This document shows, in pieces, positions 27,229 through 36,139 of a stretch of 49,700 nt of DNA (the first letter of the stretch is position 1; each line of letters opens with the position of its first letter). The DNA comes from Gallionella sp. GTDB taxonomy: Bacteria > Pseudomonadota > Gammaproteobacteria > Burkholderiales > Gallionellaceae. The position numbers and the translations under genes were made by a program. Location: positions 1 to 49,700 of the forward strand of contig PLWV01000007.1 in the NCBI GenBank assembly GCA_003153155.1, written 5' to 3'. Below the pieces are notes generated by a model, which made no database searches, had not been told where the DNA came from, and saw only the letters and a list, made by a program, of their open reading frames with translations.

Positions 27229-28689
27229 ATGCGCATCATTCAAAAAGCATTAACCTTTGACGACGTTCTGCTCGTTCCTGCCTACTCCAATGTGTTACCG
27301 CGCGATGTCAGTCTGCGCACGCAACTCACCCGCAACATCGATCTGAACATTCCGCTGTTGTCCGCGGCGATGGATACCGTCACCCAGTCGCGCCTGGCGA
27401 TCGCTCTGGCGCAGGAAGGCGGCATCGGCATCATCCACAAGAATATGTCGGCCTATGCACAGGCGGCCAAGGTCGCCAAGGTCAAACGTTTTGAAAGCGG
27501 CGTGGTCAAGGATCCCATCACCATCACGCCGGATATGACGGTGCGCAACGTGTTGAGTTTGACGCGCCAGCACAAGATTTCCGGTTTGCCGGTGGTGCAG
27601 GGCAAGCAGTTGGTCGGGATTGTCACCAATCGCGATTTGCGTTTCGAGAGCAATCTGGATCAACCGATACAAAACATCATGACCCCGCTTGAGCGACTGA
27701 TCACCGTCAAGGAGAACGCCAGTCTGGAAGAGGCGCGCAACCTGATGCACAAACATCGTATCGAGCGCGTGATGGTGGTGAACGACGCATTCGAGTTGCG
27801 CGGTTTGATGACAGTAAAGGACATCCTGAAATCCAGCGAGCATCCGTTGGCTTGCAAAGACAGCTTCGGTCACCTTCGTGTCGGCGCAGCGGTAGGCGTG
27901 GGCGAGGGCACGGATGAGCGTGTCGCGTTGTTGGCCGAGGCAGGCGTGGACGTGATCGTGGTGGATACCGCGCACGGTCATTCGCAGGGCGTGCTGGATC
28001 GCGTCAAGTGGGTCAAGACTAATTTTCCGCACATCGAAGTGATCGGTGGCAACATCGCCACCGGTGGTGCGGCAATGGCTTTGCTGGATCATGGCGCGGA
28101 CGGTGTGAAAGTCGGCATCGGTCCCGGTTCGATTTGCACCACGCGTATCGTCGCGGGTGTCGGTGTGCCGCAGATCGCCGCGATCCAGAGTGTGGCCAAA
28201 GCGTTGCAGGGAACCGGTGTGCCGTTGATCGCCGACGGCGGCATTCGCTACTCCGGCGACATCTCGAAAGCGATTGCGGCGGGTGCGCATACGGTGATGC
28301 TCGGTGGATTGTTCGCCGGCACCGAGGAAGCTCCCGGCGAGATCGAATTATTCCAGGGGCGTTCCTACAAATCCTATCGCGGCATGGGCAGCCTGGGCGC
28401 GATGCAGCAAGGTTCCAGCGACCGCTATTTCCAGGATAGCGAAGCCAACCAGGACAAGCTGGTGCCGGAAGGCGTGGAAGGTCGCGTGCCTTACAAGGGC
28501 AGCGTGCTGGCGGTGATCCATCAGCTGATGGGCGGCTTGCGATCGAGCATGGGCTATCTGGGATGTGCGGACATCGCCACCATGCACACCAAGGCCGAGT
28601 TCGTCGAGATCACTTCTTCCGGCATTCGTGAATCGCATGTGCATGATGTGCAGATCACCAAGGAAGCGCCGAATTACCGTATTGAGTGA
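27229..28689 (+). CDS. guaB: Inosine-5'-monophosphate dehydrogenase
   Basis: A 486-residue IMP dehydrogenase, which makes XMP for GMP synthesis. The barrel is interrupted by two CBS domains (about residues 95-205). The catalytic loop is [17 protein letters not shown] with Cys303, and the flap region contains the family [15 protein letters not shown] lies nine bases before the ATG. guaA follows, separated by a small cassette. Confidence 0.98.
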   Translation: MRIIQKALTFDDVLLVPAYSNVLPRDVSLRTQLTRNIDLNIPLLSAAMDTVTQSRLAIALAQEGGIGIIHKNMSAYAQAAKVAKVKRFESGVVKDPITITPDMTVRNVLSLTRQHKISGLPVVQGKQLVGIVTNRDLRFESNLDQPIQNIMTPLERLITVKENASLEEARNLMHKHRIERVMVVNDAFELRGLMTVKDILKSSEHPLACKDSFGHLRVGAAVGVGEGTDERVALLAEAGVDVIVVDTAHGHSQGVLDRVKWVKTNFPHIEVIGGNIATGGAAMALLDHGADGVKVGIGPGSICTTRIVAGVGVPQIAAIQSVAKALQGTGVPLIADGGIRYSGDISKAIAAGAHTVMLGGLFAGTEEAPGEIELFQGRSYKSYRGMGSLGAMQQGSSDRYFQDSEANQDKLVPEGVEGRVPYKGSVLAVIHQLMGGLRSSMGYLGCADIATMHTKAEFVEITSSGIRESHVHDVQITKEAPNYRIE

Positions 28690-29150
28690 GCTAGTAGCTG
28701 GTAGCCAGTAGCTTGTAGCGTGGTGGAATAAATGCCGATTGAATCCTATCGTTCGCTATTGGTGTGGCAAAAGTCGGTGGATTTTGCTGTGGTGATTTAT
28801 TGGCTGCTTGGAGGGTTACCGAAACATGAGCAATATGGGCTGACCAGCCAGATGCAGCGGGCAGCGGTTTCCATTCCGTCGAATATTGCAGAAGGAAAGG
28901 AACGCCAATCGGATCGAGATTTTGCCCGGTTCATTGCGATTGCGTTGGGTTCTCTGGCCGAGCTTGAAACACAGCTTCTGATTGCCCAGAGGCTCGGCTA
29001 TCTGGACGAAGCTGACTGGCAAGAAGCAACGGCGCAAGCCGACGAAATAGGAAAGATGTTGCGCAGCCTGCACAAAACGTTAAGTATCGCAAACTAAATC
29101 CAATCGGCTATCAGCCCGTTGCTACCCGCTACTGGCTACCAGCTACGAGC
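28690..29150. mobile_element. Inverted-repeat-bounded cassette with an IVP/S23 gene
   Basis: Two 31-base inverted repeats bracket a single gene: 28690-28720 and 29120-29150 match at 27 of 31 positions, with core ACTGGCTACCAGCTAC. The left repeat begins directly after the guaB stop and the right one ends five bases before the guaA start. No transposase is present. The arrangement suggests a non-autonomous element or a hairpin-forming unit that entered between guaB and guaA. Confidence 0.6.
28732..29097 (+). CDS. Four-helix-bundle protein, IVP/S23 (avd-like) family
   Basis: A 121-residue all-helical protein with the family pattern: [18 protein letters not shown] at the start, then [12 protein letters not shown], and a long helix ending in a leucine-rich segment. 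Relatives are encoded in rRNA intervening sequences and beside diversity-generating retroelements (avd). No reverse transcriptase or variable repeat is nearby, so a retroelement is not supported. The gene lies wholly inside the inverted repeats described separately. Confidence 0.88.
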   Translation: MPIESYRSLLVWQKSVDFAVVIYWLLGGLPKHEQYGLTSQMQRAAVSIPSNIAEGKERQSDRDFARFIAIALGSLAELETQLLIAQRLGYLDEADWQEATAQADEIGKMLRSLHKTLSIAN

Positions 29151-29155
29151 TATAT

Positions 29156-30736
29156 ATGCACAAAAAAATCCTGATCCTCGATTTCGGTTCGCAATACACT
29201 CAGTTGATCGCGCGCCGCGTGCGTGAAACCCACGTCTACTGCGAACTGCATCCTTACGATGTCGATGTGAACTTCATTCGCGATTTCAAACCGGCAGGGA
29301 TCATTCTTTCCGGCGGTCCGAATTCGGTGACCGAGGGCGATACACCGCGCGCGCCGCAGATCGTGTTCGAGCTGGGCGTGCCGGTGCTGGGCATTTGCTA
29401 CGGCATGCAGACCATGGCCGCGCAGTTGGGCGGTGCGGTTGAAAACGGTCTGGTGCGTGAATTCGGTTATGCCGAGATTCGCGCGCAGGGGCACTCCGCT
29501 TTGCTGCGCGATATTCAAGATAGAACCAACGCGCAAGGTCACGGCTTGATCGACGTGTGGATGAGCCACGGCGACAAGGTGACAGCACTGCCGCCAGGTT
29601 TCTCGGTTATCGCCAGCAACGCCACCACGCCCATCGCCGGCATGGCGGACGAAGCGCGGCATTTTTACGCGCTGCAATTCCATCCCGAAGTGACCCATAC
29701 ACATCAGGGCAAGGCGATGCTGAACCGCTTCGTGCATGACATCTGCGGCTGTGCGCAGGACTGGAACATGCCGGATTACGTCAGTGTAGCGGTGGAAAAA
29801 ATTCGTGCTCAAGTGGGCAAGGACGAAGTGATCCTCGGTCTGTCCGGCGGGGTGGATTCCTCGGTGGCGGCGGCGCTGATACATCGCGCCATCGGTGATC
29901 AATTGACTTGCGTGTTCGTGGACAACGGTTTGCTGCGTTTGAACGAAGCCGAAGAGGTGATGCAGACCTTCGCCGAAAATCTCGGGGTGAAGGTGATACA
30001 CGTCGATGCCAGTACCGAATTTTTGCATCATCTGACCGGGGTTTCCGACCCCGAACAAAAGCGCAAAGTTATCGGCCGCGAGTTCGTCGAAGTGTTCCAG
30101 CGCGAAGCCAAAAAATTGCCACAAGCCAAGTGGCTGGCGCAAGGCACGATTTATCCTGACGTGATCGAATCTGCCGGAGCGAAAACCAAAAAAGCCCACA
30201 CCATCAAGTCGCACCACAACGTTGGCGGCTTACCGGAAAGTCTGCACCTGAAACTGCTCGAGCCGTTGCGCGAACTATTCAAGGATGAAGTGCGCGAGCT
30301 TGGCGTTGCATTGGGCTTGCCGCATGACATGGTGTATCGCCATCCTTTCCCCGGCCCCGGCTTGGGGGTGCGTATCCTGGGCGAAGTGAAACGCGAATAC
30401 GCCGACCTGTTGCGCCGTGCCGATGCGATCTTCATCGAAGAGCTGCATGCCACCAAGGATGAAGATGGCAAGTCCTGGTACGCAAAAACCTCGCAAGCCT
30501 TCACCGTATTCCTGCCGGTCAAGAGCGTCGGCGTGATGGGGGATGGCCGCACCTACGAATGGGTGGTGGCACTGCGCGCGGTGCAGACGCAGGACTTCAT
30601 GACCGCGCACTGGGCGGAACTTCCGCACGCGCTGCTGGGCAAAGTTTCCAACCGCATCATCAACGAAGTGCGCGGCATCAACCGCGTGGTGTACGACATC
30701 TCCGGCAAGCCGCCCGCTACGATAGAGTGGGAGTAG
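29156..30736 (+). CDS. guaA: GMP synthase (glutamine-hydrolysing)
   Basis: A 526-residue GMP synthetase converting XMP to GMP. The amidotransferase half has the cysteine motif GICYGMQTM and FHPEVTHT; the ATP pyrophosphatase half has [17 protein letters not shown]; the C-terminal dimerisation domain ends PPATIEWE. Only GAGC lies near the ATG, and the last five bases before it follow the inverted repeat, so the cassette may have replaced the original ribosome site. Confidence 0.98.
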   Translation: MHKKILILDFGSQYTQLIARRVRETHVYCELHPYDVDVNFIRDFKPAGIILSGGPNSVTEGDTPRAPQIVFELGVPVLGICYGMQTMAAQLGGAVENGLVREFGYAEIRAQGHSALLRDIQDRTNAQGHGLIDVWMSHGDKVTALPPGFSVIASNATTPIAGMADEARHFYALQFHPEVTHTHQGKAMLNRFVHDICGCAQDWNMPDYVSVAVEKIRAQVGKDEVILGLSGGVDSSVAAALIHRAIGDQLTCVFVDNGLLRLNEAEEVMQTFAENLGVKVIHVDASTEFLHHLTGVSDPEQKRKVIGREFVEVFQREAKKLPQAKWLAQGTIYPDVIESAGAKTKKAHTIKSHHNVGGLPESLHLKLLEPLRELFKDEVRELGVALGLPHDMVYRHPFPGPGLGVRILGEVKREYADLLRRADAIFIEELHATKDEDGKSWYAKTSQAFTVFLPVKSVGVMGDGRTYEWVVALRAVQTQDFMTAHWAELPHALLGKVSNRIINEVRGINRVVYDISGKPPATIEWE

Positions 30737-30788
30737 CGACCCCCGACGCGGTGCGGCGAAGCCGTCAGGAAACACCTTCCGGGTGCGA

Positions 30789-30835
30789 TAACCAATGACT
30801 TGCTGGCGTTGTTTGCCAGTTTAGTCAGTTGGCTA
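30789..30835 (+). repeat. Family A repeat downstream of guaA
   Basis: TAACCA, GACT...AGTC clamp, arms CTGGC/GCCAG with a GTTGTTT loop, and TGGCTA. TATGCAAAGC after it matches the bases that follow the inner units of the map-glnD array. Confidence 0.8.
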
Positions 30836-30870
30836 TGCAAAGCTAACCTCTGCGAGGCAAAGTCAGGCAA

Positions 30871-30897
30871 TCCACTATGCGACAAGTCGCATGTGGA
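30871..30897 (+). other. Strong hairpin between guaA and the GGDEF locus
   Basis: TCCAC and GTGGA form outer pairs, ATGCGA and TCGCAT form inner pairs, loop CAAG, with one T bulge: eleven base pairs. No T-run follows, so it is not a normal terminator. The rest of 30737-31131 has no gene. Confidence 0.5.
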
Positions 30898-31007
30898 ATT
30901 GACACTGCGGGAGGGGTCGCCATCCGCGAATAGTTGGTCATGATGGTTTGCCTTGGACTTTCTGAGCGGCTTCTGCAAAGCTGCGCCCCAAGCGAAAAAA
31001 GTTAAGG

Positions 31008-31031
31008 AGCCTGCAATTAAACAGGCTTTTT
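31008..31031 (+). terminator. Rho-independent terminator
   Basis: Stem AGCCTG/CAGGCT with an eight-base loop, running into TTTTT. It lies 270 bases after guaA and before the next plus-strand locus. Confidence 0.75.
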
Positions 31032-31131
31032 CCGTAAACATGGTTTGATGAGAGTATCCTCCACCTTGTGTTGAGATGATTTTAAGTCCCACAAAAATTT
31101 TCAATAAAGTGAACAAGCTGAGGAGCGCTTC

Positions 31132-31377
31132 ATGACTCTATCCGCACACAAACCGCCGCTGCTTAGCCGACTCACTCGGGTGCCCGGCCAAACGGGTGCC
31201 CGGCCAAAAGGTCTTCGGAAGTTCTTCGTCCCCGCCGGCGTCGCGCTGCTCATCGCGCAAGGTTGGCTTGCCCGCAACATCGGATTATTTCTACCGCTTC
31301 GCTCGGGTGCCCGGCCAAACGGGTGCCCGGCCAAAAGGTCTTCGGAAGTTCTTCGGCCCAGGCCAAGCTGGCCATGA
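31132..31377 (+). CDS. Small repeat-containing leader ORF coupled to GGDEF-EAL gene
   Basis: An 81-residue frame with a good ribosome site (GAGGAG, seven bases before ATG). It overlaps the next gene's start in ATGA, so it could couple translation. Both 54-base direct repeats lie inside it, read in different frames (RVPGQTGARPKG and GARPNGCPAKRSS). A hydrophobic stretch, VPAGVALLIAQGWLA, sits between them. It may be the remains of an N-terminal membrane segment broken by the repeats. No known family. Confidence 0.35.
   Translation: MTLSAHKPPLLSRLTRVPGQTGARPKGLRKFFVPAGVALLIAQGWLARNIGLFLPLRSGARPNGCPAKRSSEVLRPRPSWP
31175..31355 (+). repeat. Two 54-base direct repeats made of family B units
   Basis: 31175-31228 and 31302-31355 are near-identical. 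Each holds two tandem copies of the core GGGTGCCCGGCCAAA followed by AGGTCTTCGGAAGTTCTTCG. The spacing is 127 bases. The core is shared with sites at 35945, 40087 and 49045. Confidence 0.85.
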
Positions 31378-33644
31378 AAGCCCCACTCCCGCCCAACGAA
31401 GCCCAGCGCCTCGAGACCCTGCGCGGCTACGACGTGCTTGACACGCCGCCGGAGTCGGCCTTCGACGACCTGACGCTGCTTGCCGCGCAGATTTGCCAAG
31501 TACCTATCGCGCTGGTTACGCTTATTGACGAAAGCCGTCAGTGGTTCAAATCGAAGATTGGCCTGAGTGCCACTGAAACTTCGCGCGACTTCTCCTTTTG
31601 CGCACACGCCATTTTGTACACGGATGAGGTGTTTGAAGTGCGCGACGCGCAGCTCGACCCGCGCTTCGCCGACAACCCCCTCGTCACCGCCGACCCTTAC
31701 ATCCGCTTCTACGCCGGCGCACTGTTGGTTGCGCCTGACGGTCTTGCGCTGGGGACGCTGTGCGTGATCGACCGTGTGCCGCGCGTGCTGAGCGCCGAGC
31801 AGCAAACCGCCATGCGCGCCCTAAGCCGCACTGTCATCGCGCAACTCGAGCTGCGCCGTACCCTCGTTGCGCATCGCCGGGCGGAGGAGCAGTTGCAGTC
31901 GCTCAATGCCTCGCTCGAGCAGAAGGTCGATGCGCGCACTGCCGAGCTGCGGCGAGAAATGGAAGTGCGGCGCGAAAGCGAGCAGCAATACCGAACTTTG
32001 GCTGATTCCGGCCAAGCCTTGATTTGGGCGGCTGACACAGACAAGTTGTGCAACTACTTTAACAAAGCCTGGTTAGATTTCACCGGGCGCGTCCTTGAAC
32101 AGGAACTGGGCAACGGCTGGGCCGAGGGCATCCACCCGGACGACTCTCAGCGCTGTCTGGATGTGTATATGTCGTCTTTCGATCGACGTGAAAAATTCAG
32201 CATGGACTATCGGTTGCGCCGCTACGATGGCGAATACCGCTGGATTCAGGACGATGGCTGTCCGCGCTATAACAGTGAGGGTGAATTCATCGGCTACATT
32301 GGCTACTGCCTCGACATCACCGGGCGCAAGCAGGACGAGGAGCTCATCCAGCGGTTGGCGCATTTCGATGTACTTACGGGACTGCCGAATCGAGTATTGT
32401 TTACCGACCGCATCATTCACGCCCTCAGCATGGCACAGCGCAGCCAGGGACAGCTGGCAGTGCTGTTCCTCGACCTTGATCACTTCAAGAATGTCAACGA
32501 TACGCTCGGTCACCGCATCGGTGACGCATTGCTGATAGAGGTGGCAAAACGCCTGAAATCGGCGATGCGCGAGGGAGACACAGCTTCACGTTTGGGCGGG
32601 GATGAGTTCATCCTGGTGTTGCCGGGCACCGATGTGAATGGTGCGGTGCATGTGGCTGAGAAATTGTTGGAGACGGTCGCCCAGCACTGCCAGATTGAGC
32701 AGCATGAATTGGTCATCACGCCATCCATTGGTATCGCCATGTACCCCGACGACGGCGAGGACTTCGATACGCTGTCCAAGTGCGCTGATGTCGCGATGTA
32801 CCGCGCCAAACGCGATGGGCGCAACAATTACCGATTTTTCACGCAGGAAATGCAGACGCATTCAACTCGTACTTTGCAACTGGAAAACGCCCTGCGTCAT
32901 GCGCTAAAACGCGACCAGTTGTATCTGCATTATCAGCCGCAAATGTCATTGCAAGACGGGCGCATCATCGGTGCGGAAGCCTTGCTGCGCTGGCAGCATC
33001 CCGAGTTCGGCATGGTGTCACCGGCTGAATTCATCCCGATTGCGGAGAGCAGCGGCCAGATTCTGCAAATCGGGGAATGGGTACTGCGCACTGCGGCTCA
33101 CCAGATGAAGTCGTGGATGGACAGCGGCCTGGAGCCGATGATCATCGGGGTGAACCTTTCAGCGGTGCAGTTCCGTCATCCCAACCTGCCCGAGCTGGTC
33201 ACGCAGATTCTCGATTCAGTGAAGCTGCCGCCGCAGTATCTGGAGCTGGAGTTGACCGAGGGCGTCGCGATGGACGACCCGCTCGGCGCCATTGCGGTGA
33301 TGGACAGTCTGCACGAACGCGGCATCCGCATGTCGATAGACGACTTCGGTACCGGCTATTCCTCACTGAGTTACCTCAAACGCTTCAGGGTCTACAAGCT
33401 CAAGATCGACCAGTCCTTCGTGCGCGACATTACCGATGACCCGGAAGACAAGGCCATCGTCAGTGCCATCATCAGTCTGGCGAGCAGCCTCGGCTTGCAA
33501 ACCATCGCCGAGGGTGTGGAAACAGAAGGGCAGCTGGCGTTTTTGCGCGAACAGGGTTGCAACGAAGTGCAGGGCTATTATTTCAGCAAACCGTTACCCG
33601 CAGAAAAGTTCGAGGCGTTCGTGCTGGGAAAGAGCCAGAGCTGA
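31374..33644 (+). CDS. GAF-PAS-GGDEF-EAL cyclic-di-GMP protein
   Basis: A 756-residue cytosolic signalling protein. A GAF domain (about 1-165, opening PLPPNEAQRLETLR) is followed by a coiled coil (about 170-205), a PAS/PAC domain (about 205-325), a GGDEF domain with LGGDEF intact near 410, and an EAL domain with GAEALLRW near 537. Both catalytic signatures are present, so either synthesis or breakdown of cyclic-di-GMP is possible. ATG 31374 starts exactly where GAF relatives do; longer frames upstream are made of repeat sequence. Confidence 0.93.
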   Translation: MKAPLPPNEAQRLETLRGYDVLDTPPESAFDDLTLLAAQICQVPIALVTLIDESRQWFKSKIGLSATETSRDFSFCAHAILYTDEVFEVRDAQLDPRFADNPLVTADPYIRFYAGALLVAPDGLALGTLCVIDRVPRVLSAEQQTAMRALSRTVIAQLELRRTLVAHRRAEEQLQSLNASLEQKVDARTAELRREMEVRRESEQQYRTLADSGQALIWAADTDKLCNYFNKAWLDFTGRVLEQELGNGWAEGIHPDDSQRCLDVYMSSFDRREKFSMDYRLRRYDGEYRWIQDDGCPRYNSEGEFIGYIGYCLDITGRKQDEELIQRLAHFDVLTGLPNRVLFTDRIIHALSMAQRSQGQLAVLFLDLDHFKNVNDTLGHRIGDALLIEVAKRLKSAMREGDTASRLGGDEFILVLPGTDVNGAVHVAEKLLETVAQHCQIEQHELVITPSIGIAMYPDDGEDFDTLSKCADVAMYRAKRDGRNNYRFFTQEMQTHSTRTLQLENALRHALKRDQLYLHYQPQMSLQDGRIIGAEALLRWQHPEFGMVSPAEFIPIAESSGQILQIGEWVLRTAAHQMKSWMDSGLEPMIIGVNLSAVQFRHPNLPELVTQILDSVKLPPQYLELELTEGVAMDDPLGAIAVMDSLHERGIRMSIDDFGTGYSSLSYLKRFRVYKLKIDQSFVRDITDDPEDKAIVSAIISLASSLGLQTIAEGVETEGQLAFLREQGCNEVQGYYFSKPLPAEKFEAFVLGKSQS

Positions 33645-33808
33645 GATTGAACACGGGAGAGAAAATGCCGAGTATCACCTCAACCACCGACCACGCAAAA
33701 TCATGGGATTCAGAATCCAATTTGAGATATTCTTTGCAAAAAAAGGCGCGCTATACTAAGTCGCCATTGGCTATTGCACTTCGTTGTGAATCCGCGAAAG
33801 GAATTATA

Positions 33809-34111
33809 TTGATTAGAAATTTTATCGTTTTATCTGCCGCATTTTGTGCGCTGACTTTACTGTTTGCTGTTTTTGCACTCCCCGTTGCGGCCGCAGATTT
33901 GTTGCTATTCCCCAGCATCACATCGGTACATCAATCCAAAGCAGATGCTGAATTAGCTGCCAAAAAATTCGTTCCCGCAGTCGACATTTTCTACGCCACT
34001 GAATTCAGTCAAACTCGCTTCCTGTCCGGGTACTTGGCTTCATCACGCCGCCAGGACGGTCTTGAATTCAACTCCATCAGCGCACAATGGAGCATGGTAT
34101 TGCCTCTGTGA
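33809..34111 (+). pseudogene. Truncated porin-like outer membrane protein
   Basis: A 100-residue frame with TTG start 33809 and AAAGGA six bases upstream. It begins with a signal peptide (ending LPVAAA) and continues LLLFPSITSVHQSKAD and VPAVDIFYATEFSQTRFLSGYL, which I recognise as the beginning of a longer porin-like protein often beside periplasmic binding protein and GGDEF genes. Only the first strands remain before the stop. The stop overlaps the next start (GTGA), so it may now serve only for coupling. A TATACT -10-like box lies at 33752-33757. The 164-base gap before it holds nothing else. Confidence 0.6.
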
Positions 34112-34539
34112 AAAATATTATTGCCATTTTGCTCGCCGCCTGTGTGCTGTCAGCGACGCCGATGGTGCATGCCGAGGAGCAGCGCATCGCGATCGTTGCA
34201 AGCGCGGGGTCCGGCATCAAAGTCATATCGGCCAAAAGGGTGCGCCGCGCCTATCTCGGGGCAAGCATCGTGCTGGATGGCGTTGAAATAAAGCCGCTGC
34301 TCAATCAAACCGATAAATTTGCGGAAGAGGTGTTTTTGCAAAAAGTCCTGTTCATGTCCGCCGAAGCTTATGAACGGCAACTCCTCGCGCGCGCGTTTCG
34401 CGGCGGAAGTCGCCCGAAGGCCTATGAAAACCTCACTGATCTGCTTGCCGCGTTGCACAACGACAATGCAACCATCACTTTCATGCTGTATGAAACAGCT
34501 ATTAACACTCCCGGAATCCGGATCATCGGCAATCCATGA
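34108..34539 (+). CDS. PstS-like periplasmic protein
   Basis: A 143-residue exported protein with a signal peptide (NIIAILLAACVLSATPMVHA) and a small type II periplasmic-binding-like fold: KVISAKRVRRAYLGAS, then PKAYENLTDLLAAL and ITFMLYETAINTPGIRII. Such short PstS-like proteins are often encoded before membrane GGDEF sensors and may feed a ligand signal to them. GTG 34108 overlaps the truncated gene's stop, and its own stop overlaps the next ATG. Confidence 0.75.
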   Translation: MKNIIAILLAACVLSATPMVHAEEQRIAIVASAGSGIKVISAKRVRRAYLGASIVLDGVEIKPLLNQTDKFAEEVFLQKVLFMSAEAYERQLLARAFRGGSRPKAYENLTDLLAALHNDNATITFMLYETAINTPGIRIIGNP

Positions 34540-36113
34540 GCATATCGACTCGGGCCAAGCGTTTTTTTTCCAGCTACACCGGGCGCATGCTGCTTGGGAT
34601 GCTGGCCATTCACACCATTCTGGTGCCGCTGGTTTTTGTCGGTATATTGCTCATCCTGCAAAACGATTATCAATCCCAATTCGTCAATAATGCGCGGTCG
34701 CAATCCTACTTGCTGGCAAATCTGATTAGCGAGGACCCGAAGCCCGCCAGAATAAAGGGCATCATTAACGATCAATTGCTGGCCGGGCAAGTGTTGCTGG
34801 CAGAATTCAAAAGTATTGACGCTCCCGCCAACGGCGATTTCAGCGAAGATTTTTTCTTCGGCCAGGGCGGCGACAAGATTTATCACATCATCGCGCCGGT
34901 GCTTGGTTCGAACGATCAGTTGGTCGGCAAGCTGCAGGTCGGCTTTGACGAGACCCCGGTGGAGGAGCACATCAAACAGACCTACCGCTGGGGGATACTG
35001 GTGGGGCTTGGTTTCATCGCCGTGTCGCTGTTGTTCGTGTTTTTTTTCGGCCATCTATTGACGCGCTCCGTGCGCCAGTTACGCGATGCCGCGCGTCGTA
35101 TCGCCAACGGCAACATCAATGAGCACCTGGTGCTTTCCACCAGCATCAACGAAGTACACGATATGGCGGTAGCCATGGAACACATGCGCGGCAAACTGGT
35201 CGCGCGCGAGCGGGAAATTGCATTGCATGCGGCACGGCAGAGTGCCGTGCTCGATACCGCAGACGAGGGCATCATTACTCTCGATGAACAATGCCGCATC
35301 CAAAGTCTGAATCCTGCCGCGGAGAATATATTCGGTTACCGTAAAGAAGAGTTGATCGGTACCTCGTTCTCCCACCTGCTCATACCGAGCGATATCGAAC
35401 GCTTCATTTCCCCGGGCGGCCAGCCAATTCCCCTCTCGCGTCAAGAACTCACCGGACTGCGCAAATCCAGAGAAATATTTTTTCTGCTGCTCTCGATCAG
35501 CGCAGGCAATGTCAGTAATACCCGGTTTTTCACGGTGATGGCACGAGACAATAGCGAGCGCCACATTTTCGAAAGTGAGCTGGAATATCTGGCTACTCAC
35601 GATACCCTGACCGGCTTGCCCAACCGGGCATTGCTCTATGATCGCCTGCAGCAGGCGATCACCCAGTGCGCTCGAGCCAAGAAGTTGGCAGCGATATTGT
35701 TCATCGACCTTGACCGCTTCAAAATCATCAACGATACGCTTGGTCACGCTGCCGGTGATATTGTCCTGAAAGGGGTTGCCGAACGTTTGCGCGGTTGCCT
35801 GCGCGAGGGCGACTCGGTCGCGCGCAACGGGGGCGATGAATTCACGGTGGTGCTGCCGATGCTCAACGACCCGGGCGATGCCGCAGTAATCGCACAAAAA
35901 GTTCTCGCCACGCTGGTGCAGTCTTTCATGCTGAATGCCGGAGAGCTTTTGGCTGGGCACCCGAACGAAGAAGTTTTCATCGGCGGCAGTATCGGCATCA
36001 GCCTCTACCCGAGCAATGGCAGCGATGCTGACAGCTTGCTGAAAAATGCCGACGCCGCCATGTACAAGGCCAAAGCAGCCGGCGGAAACTCATTCCGGTT
36101 TCACACCGCTTAA
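34536..36113 (+). CDS. Membrane HAMP-PAS-GGDEF diguanylate cyclase with repeat insertion
   Basis: A 525-residue sensor. Two membrane helices (about 17-45 and 150-175) flank a periplasmic sensor segment; a HAMP region (about 175-225), a PAS domain (about 235-345) and a GGDEF domain with intact NGGDEF near 431 follow. Between QSFMLN and EVFIGGSIGISLYP about 11 residues (AGELLAGHPNE, 468-478) are encoded by a family B repeat; GGDEF relatives normally run straight from the one to the other. The insertion lies in a surface loop after the active site, so activity may be kept. Operon with the PstS-like gene. Confidence 0.9.
   Translation: MSISTRAKRFFSSYTGRMLLGMLAIHTILVPLVFVGILLILQNDYQSQFVNNARSQSYLLANLISEDPKPARIKGIINDQLLAGQVLLAEFKSIDAPANGDFSEDFFFGQGGDKIYHIIAPVLGSNDQLVGKLQVGFDETPVEEHIKQTYRWGILVGLGFIAVSLLFVFFFGHLLTRSVRQLRDAARRIANGNINEHLVLSTSINEVHDMAVAMEHMRGKLVAREREIALHAARQSAVLDTADEGIITLDEQCRIQSLNPAAENIFGYRKEELIGTSFSHLLIPSDIERFISPGGQPIPLSRQELTGLRKSREIFFLLLSISAGNVSNTRFFTVMARDNSERHIFESELEYLATHDTLTGLPNRALLYDRLQQAITQCARAKKLAAILFIDLDRFKIINDTLGHAAGDIVLKGVAERLRGCLREGDSVARNGGDEFTVVLPMLNDPGDAAVIAQKVLATLVQSFMLNAGELLAGHPNEEVFIGGSIGISLYPSNGSDADSLLKNADAAMYKAKAAGGNSFRFHTA
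35945..35962 (-). repeat. Family B repeat inside the GGDEF domain
   Basis: Reverse complement reads GGGTGCCCAGCCAAAAGC. It lies in frame in the cyclase gene. Confidence 0.75.
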
Positions 36114-36139
36114 GTTCCGGGCGTCACCGCCGCACCCTA

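Noticed and set aside
28690..29150. Diversity-generating retroelement suggested by the avd-like gene
   Set aside because: No reverse transcriptase, template repeat or variable target gene is present; the gene is a stand-alone IVP member.
30871..30897. Terminator of guaA
   Set aside because: The hairpin is strong but lacks a T-run; the better terminator is at 31008-31031.
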